From Paenibacillaceae bacterium (lineage in GTDB: Bacteria > Bacillota > Bacilli > Paenibacillales > NBRC-103111), in the NCBI GenBank assembly GCA_029256185.1, contig JAQSYI010000031.1, positions 21,053 through 85,052 of the forward strand: a stretch of DNA of 64,000 nucleotides. The letters are read 5' to 3'. Position numbers and translations under genes: made by a program. Positions 1 through 8,311 of this stretch are shown here, in pieces. Every line of letters begins with the position of its first letter. The stretch's first letter is position 1. The notes beneath the pieces were generated by a model. That model saw only the letters and a program-made list of their open reading frames with translations. It was not told where the DNA came from and ran no database searches.

Positions 1-45
1 CTGCTGCGCTTCGCCGTAAGTGAAAATTTCTAAGGAGGAAAAAAA

Positions 46-3000
46 ATGAAGGTACGAAAATGGATGAAGAAAACAGCTCTGTGGGTGTGTATGATGTCAT
101 TGGCTTTGGGAGCCGGTATACCAGGCGTTATTCCGGCGCCCCTGGCCCATGCGGCAGAGCCAGCTGTATTGACCGTAGACGCGTCTACAGTCATTGCCCC
201 GATGAAGGAGGAGATGCGCGGCACGAACATCGGCTTATGGACGAGAAATGAGTTTCACCCCGTCAGCGGACGGACAGAGCAATATGTCAATATGATCAAG
301 GAAGCAGGCATTTCTCTGATCCGCTTCCCCGCAGGAGCGGAAGCCGACTACGCTTATTGGGACCGGACCAATTCCTATGAATGGCATGTGGGTCCAAGCC
401 CCTATATCAGAACCATAACGGCCGGCATATTTGACAGCTATATGGATCTTGTCCGTGAGGTTGGAGCGGAAGCGATGGTTACGGTCAATACCAAAATCGA
501 CAACAAAGAAATGGCTGCGGATATGGTGAGATATGCCAATCTGGAGAAAGGATACCATATCAAATATTGGGAGATTGGCAATGAGCCGGAGTTTTTCGCT
601 TCTCCGTACAACGTAACGCCGCTGGAATATGCAGCCAGGATCAAGGAATACAGCGAGGCGATGAAAGCCGTGGATCCCGGCATTATTATTATGGGTCCGG
701 CTAACGCCCAGCCGACGCAATTCGAAGGATGGACCAAGCCGATTCTATCCTACCTTCATGACAACGGCGCCCCGGTGGATGCCATATCGACGCACTGGTA
801 TCCGCTGTGGGGAGGCCAAACCAACACGGAGTCGTCTTCTTATCCCAGCATAGACAATCTGCTGGCCTACGACGGTCCTGATTATGCGAACTCCTACATG
901 AATTGGGCCGGCAAATTTACCGACACCACACCAACCGACAATCTGGTCAGCTACCGCGATACGTATACGGACGGCGCCCTGATCGGCATTACCGAGCTGG
1001 GGCAAGTAACCGGCGGCAGTGAAGGGGCCGGAATCGGCAATACAATGGCCGGCGCCCTTTGGCTTGGCGATGTGCTGGGACGTCTGGCTTACCATCAGAT
1101 GGATTTTGTCACCCAATTTTTACTGCAGGGCAATCAGGCTTACGGTTTGATGGATATGAACAAAAATGTCAGACCCGCCTATTATTTGTACCCCATGCTG
1201 AAACGTTATTTCGGCAATGAAATGGTGGAAACAAGTTCCAGCGACAATCAAAACTTTACCATTTGGGCCAGCAAGCGGGCGGGAGAGGAAGACAAGCTGT
1301 ATCTCATGGTCATTAACAAGCATCAGACAGACAGCTTGAATGCGACGGTGAATCTCTCCGGTTTTGTTCCGGAAGAGTATGCTTCCAGTTGGACCCTGAA
1401 CGCCCCCAGCATCAACTCCGTTGCCGGTGCCAATATAAACAATGTACAGATCGGAGCGGACGGCACTTTGCCGGAGATCGGGGGCAACATTGTAACCGGC
1501 GTGTCAGACAGCTTTACCAGAGAATACCCCGCCCATTCCGTTACGATGATCGAGCTGTCCGAGGCAGGAACTGCCGATCAGACCCCTGCCCGTTTTCTTG
1601 GCCAGTTTGCAGCCAACATCAGTGAAAGGAAAGCCGCCGGCGACTGGCCCGGAAGTCTGGCGGAGACCCCCCAGGGCTGGGGCAAAATATACCGGACCGG
1701 CAAGGCCGGATGGACTGTTCATCTGCCGAAAAGCGGCGAATATTCCTTTGCAGTCCGAGCTTACGGTGAAGGGGATGCTCCTAACTTCCAAGTGAGGCTC
1801 AACGGACAGGATGTGCCAGACGCGGCATTTGTCCCGGGCAGCTCCTGGGATAATTATCAAGGAAGCCTGGGAACGGTCGAAGCCGGATCCCATACGCTTG
1901 AAATCCTCAATAACAGCCCGGCGGGACTGAACAACATTAATGTAGCGCATATCGAAATCGTCGGCGCGGCGCCGGGCCCATTCATTCTGGCTTCTCCCGC
2001 TGACAGCACCACGGTGGAATCAACCGTCGTGACGCTGGATTGGACACAATCAGTGGCCGGCAGAACCTATCAGCCGTTTGGCGCCGACAGTTATACCCTG
2101 GTGGTTGCGGACAACCCGGAAATGAGCAACCCGGTACTCCATACAACGGTCCAATCCACCAGTCACGAAATCAGCACCTTGGAAGGCAAAACAACCTATT
2201 ACTGGACCGTAACCGCCTTCAATGCCAACGGGGCAACACCGGCAGAAAGCACATTCAGCTTTACCACACCTGTACTCATTGTTCCCAGTGAGCCGGCCCG
2301 CTACCTGGGCCAATATGCAACCGGAATGAATGAACGTAAATTGCCGGCCGATTGGCCCGGCTCAGTGACCCAAACGCCACAGGGCTGGGGCAAGATTTGG
2401 CGGACTGCCACAACGGAATGGCCTGTCTATTTCCCCGTAAGCGGTGAATACCAGTTCGCCTTGCGCGCCTTCGGCGAAGGAGAAGCCCCTGCCTTTCAGG
2501 TAAAAGTGGACGGTCAGCCGCTGGAAGGCGCATCCTTTACCCCGGGCACAGGCTGGAGCAACTTCAGCGGCAGCCTCGGCACCGTAACATCAGGACTGCA
2601 CTTCGTACAGATAACCAATACCAGCCCCAGCGGGGTAAGCAATATCGGCATCGCACATATGGATATTATGGGCGCCGCACCCGGAAAATTTACGTTAAAG
2701 TCACCTGCCAACCATTCCCAAGCAAATTCAACCACCGTCACGCTGGACTGGACGCAAGTGACCGACGGACGGGCTCATGCCCCGTTCGGAGCCGATCAAT
2801 ACAAGGTGATTGTTGCGGACAATGCTGCACTGAATAATCCCGCCGTCTCGGAGACGGTAACGGGAACAGTTCATCAGGTGGAGCATTTGGAGGGCGATAC
2901 TACCTACTACTGGACGGTTATTGCCGGCAATGCCAATGGTACGACCCGGGCTGTTGCGCCGTTCAGCTTTACGACTCCGTCCCATTACGTTCCGGTGAGC

Positions 3001-4815
3001 CCTGCCAGATACTTAGGACAATTCGCCGATACGATTCAAGAACGGAGAACCTCCGCCAACTACCCCGGCACCTCTGCCCATACGCCGCAAGGCTGGGGTA
3101 AAGTTTGGCGTTTCGGAACCGGCCAATGGAAGGTTAATTTCCCTGCAGCGGGTACCTATGCCTACAAAATAAAGGCCTATGGAGAAGGAGCCACCGCTTC
3201 GTTCCAGGTTCAGCTTGACGGGGCGGATGTTCCCAACGCTGCTTACAGACCAGGGGGCAGTTGGACCGAATACCAGGGTAATATCTCCGTTCCCGCAGCA
3301 GGCACGTACATCCTGGGATTATACAATAACAGCGAGACACCCGGACATAACGTTGACGTGGCCCATATCGATATTATGGGCGCTGCTCCCGCTCCCTTCG
3401 TCCTGACAGCTCCGGGTAATAACGAAACCGTCAACACCCCCACCGTTACACTGGACTGGACGCAAACTATTGACAACTTGCCCTTCGCCCCCTTGGGTGC
3501 GGTGGAATACCATGTGGTGGTGGCAGACAATGCCCAGTTCAACAATCCTGTCGTCAATGCAACTACAGCTGCAACCACATATAATGTGAATCATCTGTTT
3601 GGTGAAACCACTTACTATTGGAGGGTAGAGGCTGCAAATGACAACGGCCTCACCTTGCCGGAAACGGCATTCCGTTTCACCACCGGAGATTTTATCCAGC
3701 CAAGCCTGGCAACGATAACCGGACCGGCGTCGGCCCTTGTCGGGCAAGCGGTGGATTACGGAATCGGCGTATCCATGCCTGAGAGCAGCTTCACCATTAT
3801 GGAAGCCGTTGTATCCTACGATCCGTCCAGAATTCAATTCGCAACAACAACCGATCTGGAGAGCCGGCTTATTCTCGCTGAGCAAGCCATCACTGCGGTT
3901 CAACCAGGCTTTTATGTCCTGGCCACAGGAGTCAGGGCAGATGAAGGACTGGTCTATATCCTGCTGGGTAGAGCGGGAGGAACTGAGCCGGTGAACGGCG
4001 GCATGTTTACGCTGCACGGCTCCATCAAGGGGGAGGCCCCCATCGGCACCGCAACCGTTTCACTGAACCAAGCCACTGTATCCGCCGATGGAGACATGAC
4101 CCTGCTCGGCACAGCCGGTGCATCCGTGCAAACCCAGGTGGCGCTTGCCGACAAAACACAGCTGACCGCTGCAATTACAACGGCGGCCAATCTGCTTGCG
4201 GCCGCCGTTCCGGGCAACCAGCCGGGACAGTATCCAACAGCCGCCGTCGTGGCATTCCAGACAGCGATCAACAGCGCTGCAGCCGTGCGCGATAACTCCG
4301 GGGCAACGCAAGCGCAGGTTTCAGCCGCCATAACGGCTCTTCAAACCGCCACGGCAACGTTCCGTAGCAGTGTGATTCCGCCGCTCTCCACAGACAAAAC
4401 AACCTTGAACCAAACTATCCAAAAGGTGGAGGCCAAGCTGGGCTCTGTAACGGAAGGCACCAAAATCGGCCAGTATCCGGCCAGCGCAATGCAAGAATTG
4501 GAAGCGGCGCTGCAGACGGCGCAAGCCGTCTCTAATAATGCCGGCGCCGGGCAAAGCCAGGTTAACGGTGCCGTAACAGCGCTGAATGAAGCACTATCTG
4601 CTTTCTCCCTGCAGATCATTTCCCTTATACCGGGGCAAGGGGCCATCACCATCCGCGACCTGTCCATCATCGCCAAATATTATGGAACAACCTCGGAGGA
4701 TGAAGAAAACTGGCCGTTTATCGAGAAGGCGGATCTATTTGACAATGGGGAAATAAGCATCGTTGAGCTGGCCGCAGTTGCCCGCATGCTGGTTGCGGAA
4801 TGGCTGGAGGATTAA
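46..4815 (+). CDS. Secreted multidomain glycoside hydrolase (clan GH-A) with dockerin-like C-terminus
   Basis: A 1589-residue exported enzyme. The start is fixed by a strong TAAGGAGG site 7-8 bases upstream. A signal peptide ends near residue 36 (AHA/AEP). Residues about 40-500 form a clan GH-A barrel resembling arabinofuranosidase, GH39 or GH79 enzymes: WEIGNEPE contains the likely acid/base E180 and GITELG the likely nucleophile E317. Three 236-residue repeats follow, starting at residues 515, 751 and 987; each pairs a carbohydrate-binding-like beta module (LGQFA..ER..WPG...TPQGWGK) with an Fn3-like module (TYYWTV). Next come a cohesin-like domain (about 1226-1366, with VSYDPSRIQF), two FIVAR-like helical repeats (from 1369 and 1450) and a dockerin-like end (about 1527-1589, with ITIRDLSIIAKYYG and ADLFDNGEISIVELAAVARM). 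The first dockerin half lacks the usual Asp/Asn calcium residues. The next gene encodes a cohesin-SLH protein, so cell-surface attachment is the inferred role. The exact GH family and substrate are not determined; pectin or arabinan side chains are plausible. Confidence 0.88.
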   Translation: MKVRKWMKKTALWVCMMSLALGAGIPGVIPAPLAHAAEPAVLTVDASTVIAPMKEEMRGTNIGLWTRNEFHPVSGRTEQYVNMIKEAGISLIRFPAGAEADYAYWDRTNSYEWHVGPSPYIRTITAGIFDSYMDLVREVGAEAMVTVNTKIDNKEMAADMVRYANLEKGYHIKYWEIGNEPEFFASPYNVTPLEYAARIKEYSEAMKAVDPGIIIMGPANAQPTQFEGWTKPILSYLHDNGAPVDAISTHWYPLWGGQTNTESSSYPSIDNLLAYDGPDYANSYMNWAGKFTDTTPTDNLVSYRDTYTDGALIGITELGQVTGGSEGAGIGNTMAGALWLGDVLGRLAYHQMDFVTQFLLQGNQAYGLMDMNKNVRPAYYLYPMLKRYFGNEMVETSSSDNQNFTIWASKRAGEEDKLYLMVINKHQTDSLNATVNLSGFVPEEYASSWTLNAPSINSVAGANINNVQIGADGTLPEIGGNIVTGVSDSFTREYPAHSVTMIELSEAGTADQTPARFLGQFAANISERKAAGDWPGSLAETPQGWGKIYRTGKAGWTVHLPKSGEYSFAVRAYGEGDAPNFQVRLNGQDVPDAAFVPGSSWDNYQGSLGTVEAGSHTLEILNNSPAGLNNINVAHIEIVGAAPGPFILASPADSTTVESTVVTLDWTQSVAGRTYQPFGADSYTLVVADNPEMSNPVLHTTVQSTSHEISTLEGKTTYYWTVTAFNANGATPAESTFSFTTPVLIVPSEPARYLGQYATGMNERKLPADWPGSVTQTPQGWGKIWRTATTEWPVYFPVSGEYQFALRAFGEGEAPAFQVKVDGQPLEGASFTPGTGWSNFSGSLGTVTSGLHFVQITNTSPSGVSNIGIAHMDIMGAAPGKFTLKSPANHSQANSTTVTLDWTQVTDGRAHAPFGADQYKVIVADNAALNNPAVSETVTGTVHQVEHLEGDTTYYWTVIAGNANGTTRAVAPFSFTTPSHYVPVSPARYLGQFADTIQERRTSANYPGTSAHTPQGWGKVWRFGTGQWKVNFPAAGTYAYKIKAYGEGATASFQVQLDGADVPNAAYRPGGSWTEYQGNISVPAAGTYILGLYNNSETPGHNVDVAHIDIMGAAPAPFVLTAPGNNETVNTPTVTLDWTQTIDNLPFAPLGAVEYHVVVADNAQFNNPVVNATTAATTYNVNHLFGETTYYWRVEAANDNGLTLPETAFRFTTGDFIQPSLATITGPASALVGQAVDYGIGVSMPESSFTIMEAVVSYDPSRIQFATTTDLESRLILAEQAITAVQPGFYVLATGVRADEGLVYILLGRAGGTEPVNGGMFTLHGSIKGEAPIGTATVSLNQATVSADGDMTLLGTAGASVQTQVALADKTQLTAAITTAANLLAAAVPGNQPGQYPTAAVVAFQTAINSAAAVRDNSGATQAQVSAAITALQTATATFRSSVIPPLSTDKTTLNQTIQKVEAKLGSVTEGTKIGQYPASAMQELEAALQTAQAVSNNAGAGQSQVNGAVTALNEALSAFSLQIISLIPGQGAITIRDLSIIAKYYGTTSEDEENWPFIEKADLFDNGEISIVELAAVARMLVAEWLED

Positions 4816-4857
4816 TGCAAGAATGAAACTTTCCAAGATGCAAAAATAGGATTGGGG

Positions 4858-4891
4858 GAAGGCATCCCGCCGGTGAAAGAGGGATGCCTTC
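4858..4891 (+). other. Intergenic stem-loop between hydrolase and anchor gene
   Basis: An 11-bp perfect inverted repeat (GAAGGCATCCC / GGGATGCCTTC) with a 12-nt loop lies between the two plus-strand genes. No T-run follows it, so it is more likely an mRNA-stabilising or partial-attenuation hairpin than a full terminator. It would allow unequal expression of enzyme and anchor. Confidence 0.55.
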
Positions 4892-4931
4892 TCTCCACCA
4901 CATATCAGATGAGAAAGGACAAGTGCAGACG

Positions 4932-5966
4932 ATGGCCAGAAAACCGTTGCTCATGATAGTGACCCTATTAACCGGATTCTGTCTCCTATTGCCCGCTGTA
5001 TCATCGGCCGCAACAACCGGGGCGGACAAGAACGCTGCCGCATCATTCCGGCTGCAGCTTGAGCAGTCGCAGGACGGAATCGGATTATCCCTGTGGGGCC
5101 GGCAGCTGGAGGATGTGTATGCCTATGAAATCCGGCTGCAATATGACTCCGCCAGACTTCGCTTCGCCGCTGCCGATATGCCGGCAAACGGCTTTTCAGT
5201 TGAACCGAAGTCCGGCGGGGGCTCTCTAAGGCTGGCGCATACCAAAATCGGCACCGTTGCGGGAGAGCATGGCACCGTTAAATTGGCGGACGTGGTATTT
5301 GAGCGGGTACGCGGCGGGGAGGCTCGAATTTGGATAGAGAACGTCATATTGGTGGATTCGGAGTTAAATCGGCGCGATACGGACTCAGACGCATCGGCTG
5401 TTATTCCGTGGGACGGAGCGGCCATTCTGTCCGATATGAACGGCCATTGGGCTCAGGCGGCGGTTGCAGAAGCGGCGGAGCTTGGTTTAGTCGAGGGATA
5501 CGGGGACGGCACATTCAAGCCGGAGAAACCTGTTACGCGGGCGGAGTTTGCAGCGCTCTTGGTCCGGGCCACAGGATGGCCGGCTGCGGACAATCCGGAG
5601 GCGCTTCTTCCCTTTGCCGACAATAATCAGATTCCGCCATGGGCAAAACCGTTAATTGCAGCAATGGTTCAACTCGGTATTATTAACGGGTATGATGACG
5701 GGACATTTCGCCCGGAACAAACGATCACCAGAGCGGAAATGGCGGTTATGACCGCCCGCGCATTGGACCTGCCGGCAAGCGGTCCGGCCCTTAAGCCCGG
5801 ATTCGCAGACAGGGAGGACATCCCGGAATGGGCGAGCCCGGCAATTGCCGCTGTAGAACAGGCAGGCATCATGCAGGGCACAGGCGCAGGCCGCTTTGCC
5901 CCACTGGCAAATGCCACCCGCGCCGAAGCGGCCATGCTGGTCTTAACCATTTTTTACCACAAGTGA
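4932..5966 (+). CDS. Cohesin-domain protein with three SLH domains (cell-wall anchor)
   Basis: About 344 residues. The ATG at 4932 gives MARKPLLMIVTLLTG, a good signal peptide cleaved near SSA/ATT, with GAGAAAGGAC upstream; an in-frame ATG at 4884 lies inside the preceding hairpin and is unlikely. Residues about 35-165 resemble a cohesin fold (YEIRLQYDSARLRFAA; GTVKLADVVFERV). Three SLH repeats fill the rest, each with the TRAE motif (VTRAEFAALL, ITRAEMAVMT, ATRAEAAMLV) that binds pyruvylated secondary cell-wall polymer. The domain order cohesin-SLH is that of an anchoring scaffoldin. It follows a dockerin-like-tailed hydrolase by 116 bp on the same strand and probably tethers it to the surface. 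It ends 4 bp before the convergent AraC gene. A general SLH adhesin is the alternative. Confidence 0.88.
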   Translation: MARKPLLMIVTLLTGFCLLLPAVSSAATTGADKNAAASFRLQLEQSQDGIGLSLWGRQLEDVYAYEIRLQYDSARLRFAAADMPANGFSVEPKSGGGSLRLAHTKIGTVAGEHGTVKLADVVFERVRGGEARIWIENVILVDSELNRRDTDSDASAVIPWDGAAILSDMNGHWAQAAVAEAAELGLVEGYGDGTFKPEKPVTRAEFAALLVRATGWPAADNPEALLPFADNNQIPPWAKPLIAAMVQLGIINGYDDGTFRPEQTITRAEMAVMTARALDLPASGPALKPGFADREDIPEWASPAIAAVEQAGIMQGTGAGRFAPLANATRAEAAMLVLTIFYHK

Positions 5967-5970
5967 GTGA

Positions 5971-6921
5971 TTAAGTTTTGCGGTATTCCAACGGTGTCAT
6001 GCCGTACCACTTTTTGAATACCTGACTGAAGTAAGACTGGTTTTGATACCCTACCTCCAGGCCGATTTCATAGATTTTCTTATCCCTTTCCAGAAGCAGC
6101 AGCTTGGCTGCATACTCCATTTTCACGCGGAGTATATAGTCGCTGAGCCCTTCTCCCGTCCTTTCTTTGTACAGCTTCGACAAATAAGCCGGATGCAAAT
6201 AAACTTGCTCCGATAGGCCCTGCAGGGAGACGTCTTCGCTTAGATGACTGCGGATATAGGTTTGGACGCGGCCCACAATGCTGGGCCGCGTCTGCTTGTT
6301 CTCCTGCTTGGAGCCCATGTTTGCGGGCATACCGTTCCTGCTTGTGCGCAGCAAATGCAAGGCGCTCCGGTACATATAAGGAATCTGGCAGGAGACATAA
6401 CCCTGCGGGCTTGCCGCAACAGCCGCTTTTCCTTTCAGGAAAGCACGGACATGGTTTTGAATCCGCTCCGAGACATATTGCAGCGTCATTTCGCCATACT
6501 CCTGCGGATCCGCCGCTATGCGGCGCCGGGCTTTCACCAGAAACACAAGATGTCCATAGCTGTCCTTGCACCGCAAAAAAACAAAGTTACGCTGCAAATT
6601 CTCTTCCGCAATATTTCCCAATGCGAACTCCAGCGCCGCATCCTGCAGGGAGATGTAATCACGGAACCCCTCATCCGGCCGGATAAGCAATACCGCGCAT
6701 AGATCACCTGGTTCAATTGGAATGCCATACAGTTCCAGCTCATCATTTAATGCGTACACATCACTGGCTTTGCCGGAAATCAGCCGCTTCAACAATTCCC
6801 CCTGCAGATGCCGCATATGGTCGCGGAGCAATTTTCTCAGCCATTTCGAAGCCGTTGTGTCCTCCAAAGGAGCTTGGACCATCCTCGTTCCGTACGTATA
6901 GGTTTCACTATTCGCCCTCAT
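5971..6921 (-). CDS. AraC-family regulator lacking a receiver domain (YesN-like C-terminal part)
   Basis: A 316-residue protein whose last 100 residues are a two-helix-turn-helix AraC domain (VSLQGLSEQVYLHPAYLSKLYKERTG and YEIGLEVGYQNQSYFSQVFKKWYG). The first 200 residues resemble the linker region of YesN-type response regulators, but there is no REC domain or phosphorylatable Asp pocket. It is the last gene of the minus-strand sugar locus, 27 bp after the GH140-like gene, with GGAGG 10 bases before the ATG. It may sense an intracellular ligand or partner, or be a decayed response regulator. DNA target unknown; autoregulation of this locus or of the convergent hydrolase-anchor pair is inferred only from position. 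Confidence 0.85.
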   Translation of the reverse strand: MRANSETYTYGTRMVQAPLEDTTASKWLRKLLRDHMRHLQGELLKRLISGKASDVYALNDELELYGIPIEPGDLCAVLLIRPDEGFRDYISLQDAALEFALGNIAEENLQRNFVFLRCKDSYGHLVFLVKARRRIAADPQEYGEMTLQYVSERIQNHVRAFLKGKAAVAASPQGYVSCQIPYMYRSALHLLRTSRNGMPANMGSKQENKQTRPSIVGRVQTYIRSHLSEDVSLQGLSEQVYLHPAYLSKLYKERTGEGLSDYILRVKMEYAAKLLLLERDKKIYEIGLEVGYQNQSYFSQVFKKWYGMTPLEYRKT

Positions 6922-6948
6922 GATCCATCTTCCTCCATATTGGAGTAT

Positions 6949-8262
6949 TTACTTGCCGACTGCCGCATCAAGCACCAATACCCAATCGTTTCCCCTGCCG
7001 CTTGAAGGAGAATAGAAGGTATGCAGCGCATGGTCCTCCAGAGCCGGTAATAATCCCGCCTGAATATATCCCCCATTCCGGGGATCATACCAGGAAGCGG
7101 CAACGCCCCCCGCTCCCATCCTGCTCATATCAACCGTGACGGGAGCGCCATTGGGAATATAGATCATGGCATAGCCCGATCCCCTGGTCGCTGACATATA
7201 ATTGGCTCCGGTCTTGTTGTTCACGATCAGGCTCTGGTCAGGAACCCGGTCAAAATACGGCCTGGATTCCATCAATGCCCGCAAATGGCCCATCTGGGCG
7301 GCTCCCGGCCGGTTCAGCCCCTCCCGCCAATGCATCAAATAGCCGTCATCGGCTTCCGTGGCCATGGGCCAAATGCAATGCTGGCCGTACGTATGCCCGC
7401 ATGCGCCCGAGAATACCGCGTAATAAGCCGCTGTACGAACATCGGAAGCGTCGAAGTAACCATTCTCCGGCTTGAAGCCAATTGCAATATCCTCATAACA
7501 GGGCTCCGCATCAATAACCGGCTTCACCGGCAGCTTGGCGTAATCCCCGCCCACCTTGGTATAATTCATGATTATCCGCTCGCCATGCCCCGATTGGATC
7601 ATGTTGAAATCAAGCCAGCTCTCTTCATGCAAATACTGGGAGGATGACTGCCATCCCTGGGGATGGAATGTCATCAAATGCCGCCCCTGATCTCCCTCCT
7701 TCAGCCCTTCCGCCATTGCGCGTATGACAGCAAAATGACCGGCGGTTTCCAACGGTCGGTCTCCGCCAAGCACCCAAATCAGATTGGGGCAGTCTTGATA
7801 GCGGTTGCCCAGCCAACGCCCGTAGCTGTAAGCATTGTACTCGTTGAAGATGACCGGACCGACGCCGTGCTTCAGATTGAACTTGTCTCCCCATGCAGGC
7901 AGAAGAGCCACATACAGGCCGAGCGATGCCGCGCCGTTCACCACAAAGTCCACATGATCCCAGTAATGGTAATCACCCGCCGTATCCGGCAGCGCGGGGT
8001 CATACCTTCCCTCAACATTAAGCAATAATGGCCCCCGCCCATACGCATTACCCGAAGCCAGTCCATCCAGCTCCGCCAGAGCGACCGTTTGAATGACCGT
8101 AAAGCTCAAGCGGGCCCGCTGCCGCAAATACTCGCCCGCCTCCTCCCGGTTCAGCTTATGGAGCAGCTCCCAAGCGGTATCCCCCAGCCAAAAAAACGGA
8201 GTTCCGTCCTCATGGGCCAAATACCGCCGGTTATCACTGACCCTCAACCTTTGCATCCCCAT
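6949..8262 (-). CDS. DUF4038/GH140-like glycoside hydrolase (apiosidase-like)
   Basis: 437 residues, without signal peptide, so cytoplasmic. The start is the ATG at 8262, directly behind GGAGGAGG; a longer in-frame reading to 8310 has no ribosome site. The N-terminus carries the family hallmark GTPFFWLGDTAWEL. A (beta/alpha)8-like barrel follows with WVLGGDRP, where the Asp is the likely acid/base, and VIDAEPCYED, where the Glu is the likely nucleophile. The C-terminal beta domain contains WYDPRNGGY. Known relatives include the GH140 apiosidase acting on rhamnogalacturonan II side chains. Lying between the GH2 gene and the AraC gene suggests it trims imported oligosaccharides. The family assignment is fairly secure, apiose specificity is not. 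Confidence 0.85.
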   Translation of the reverse strand: MGMQRLRVSDNRRYLAHEDGTPFFWLGDTAWELLHKLNREEAGEYLRQRARLSFTVIQTVALAELDGLASGNAYGRGPLLLNVEGRYDPALPDTAGDYHYWDHVDFVVNGAASLGLYVALLPAWGDKFNLKHGVGPVIFNEYNAYSYGRWLGNRYQDCPNLIWVLGGDRPLETAGHFAVIRAMAEGLKEGDQGRHLMTFHPQGWQSSSQYLHEESWLDFNMIQSGHGERIIMNYTKVGGDYAKLPVKPVIDAEPCYEDIAIGFKPENGYFDASDVRTAAYYAVFSGACGHTYGQHCIWPMATEADDGYLMHWREGLNRPGAAQMGHLRALMESRPYFDRVPDQSLIVNNKTGANYMSATRGSGYAMIYIPNGAPVTVDMSRMGAGGVAASWYDPRNGGYIQAGLLPALEDHALHTFYSPSSGRGNDWVLVLDAAVGK

Positions 8263-8311
8263 TCTGCCTCCTCCTCCGCATGTGACAGCCAGCCAAATTC
8301 CGCAGCACACA

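Noticed and set aside
3319..4017. 232-codon open frame antisense to the hydrolase repeats
   Set aside because: Cys/Ser/Arg-rich translation, no start signal, covers conserved repeats of the sense gene.
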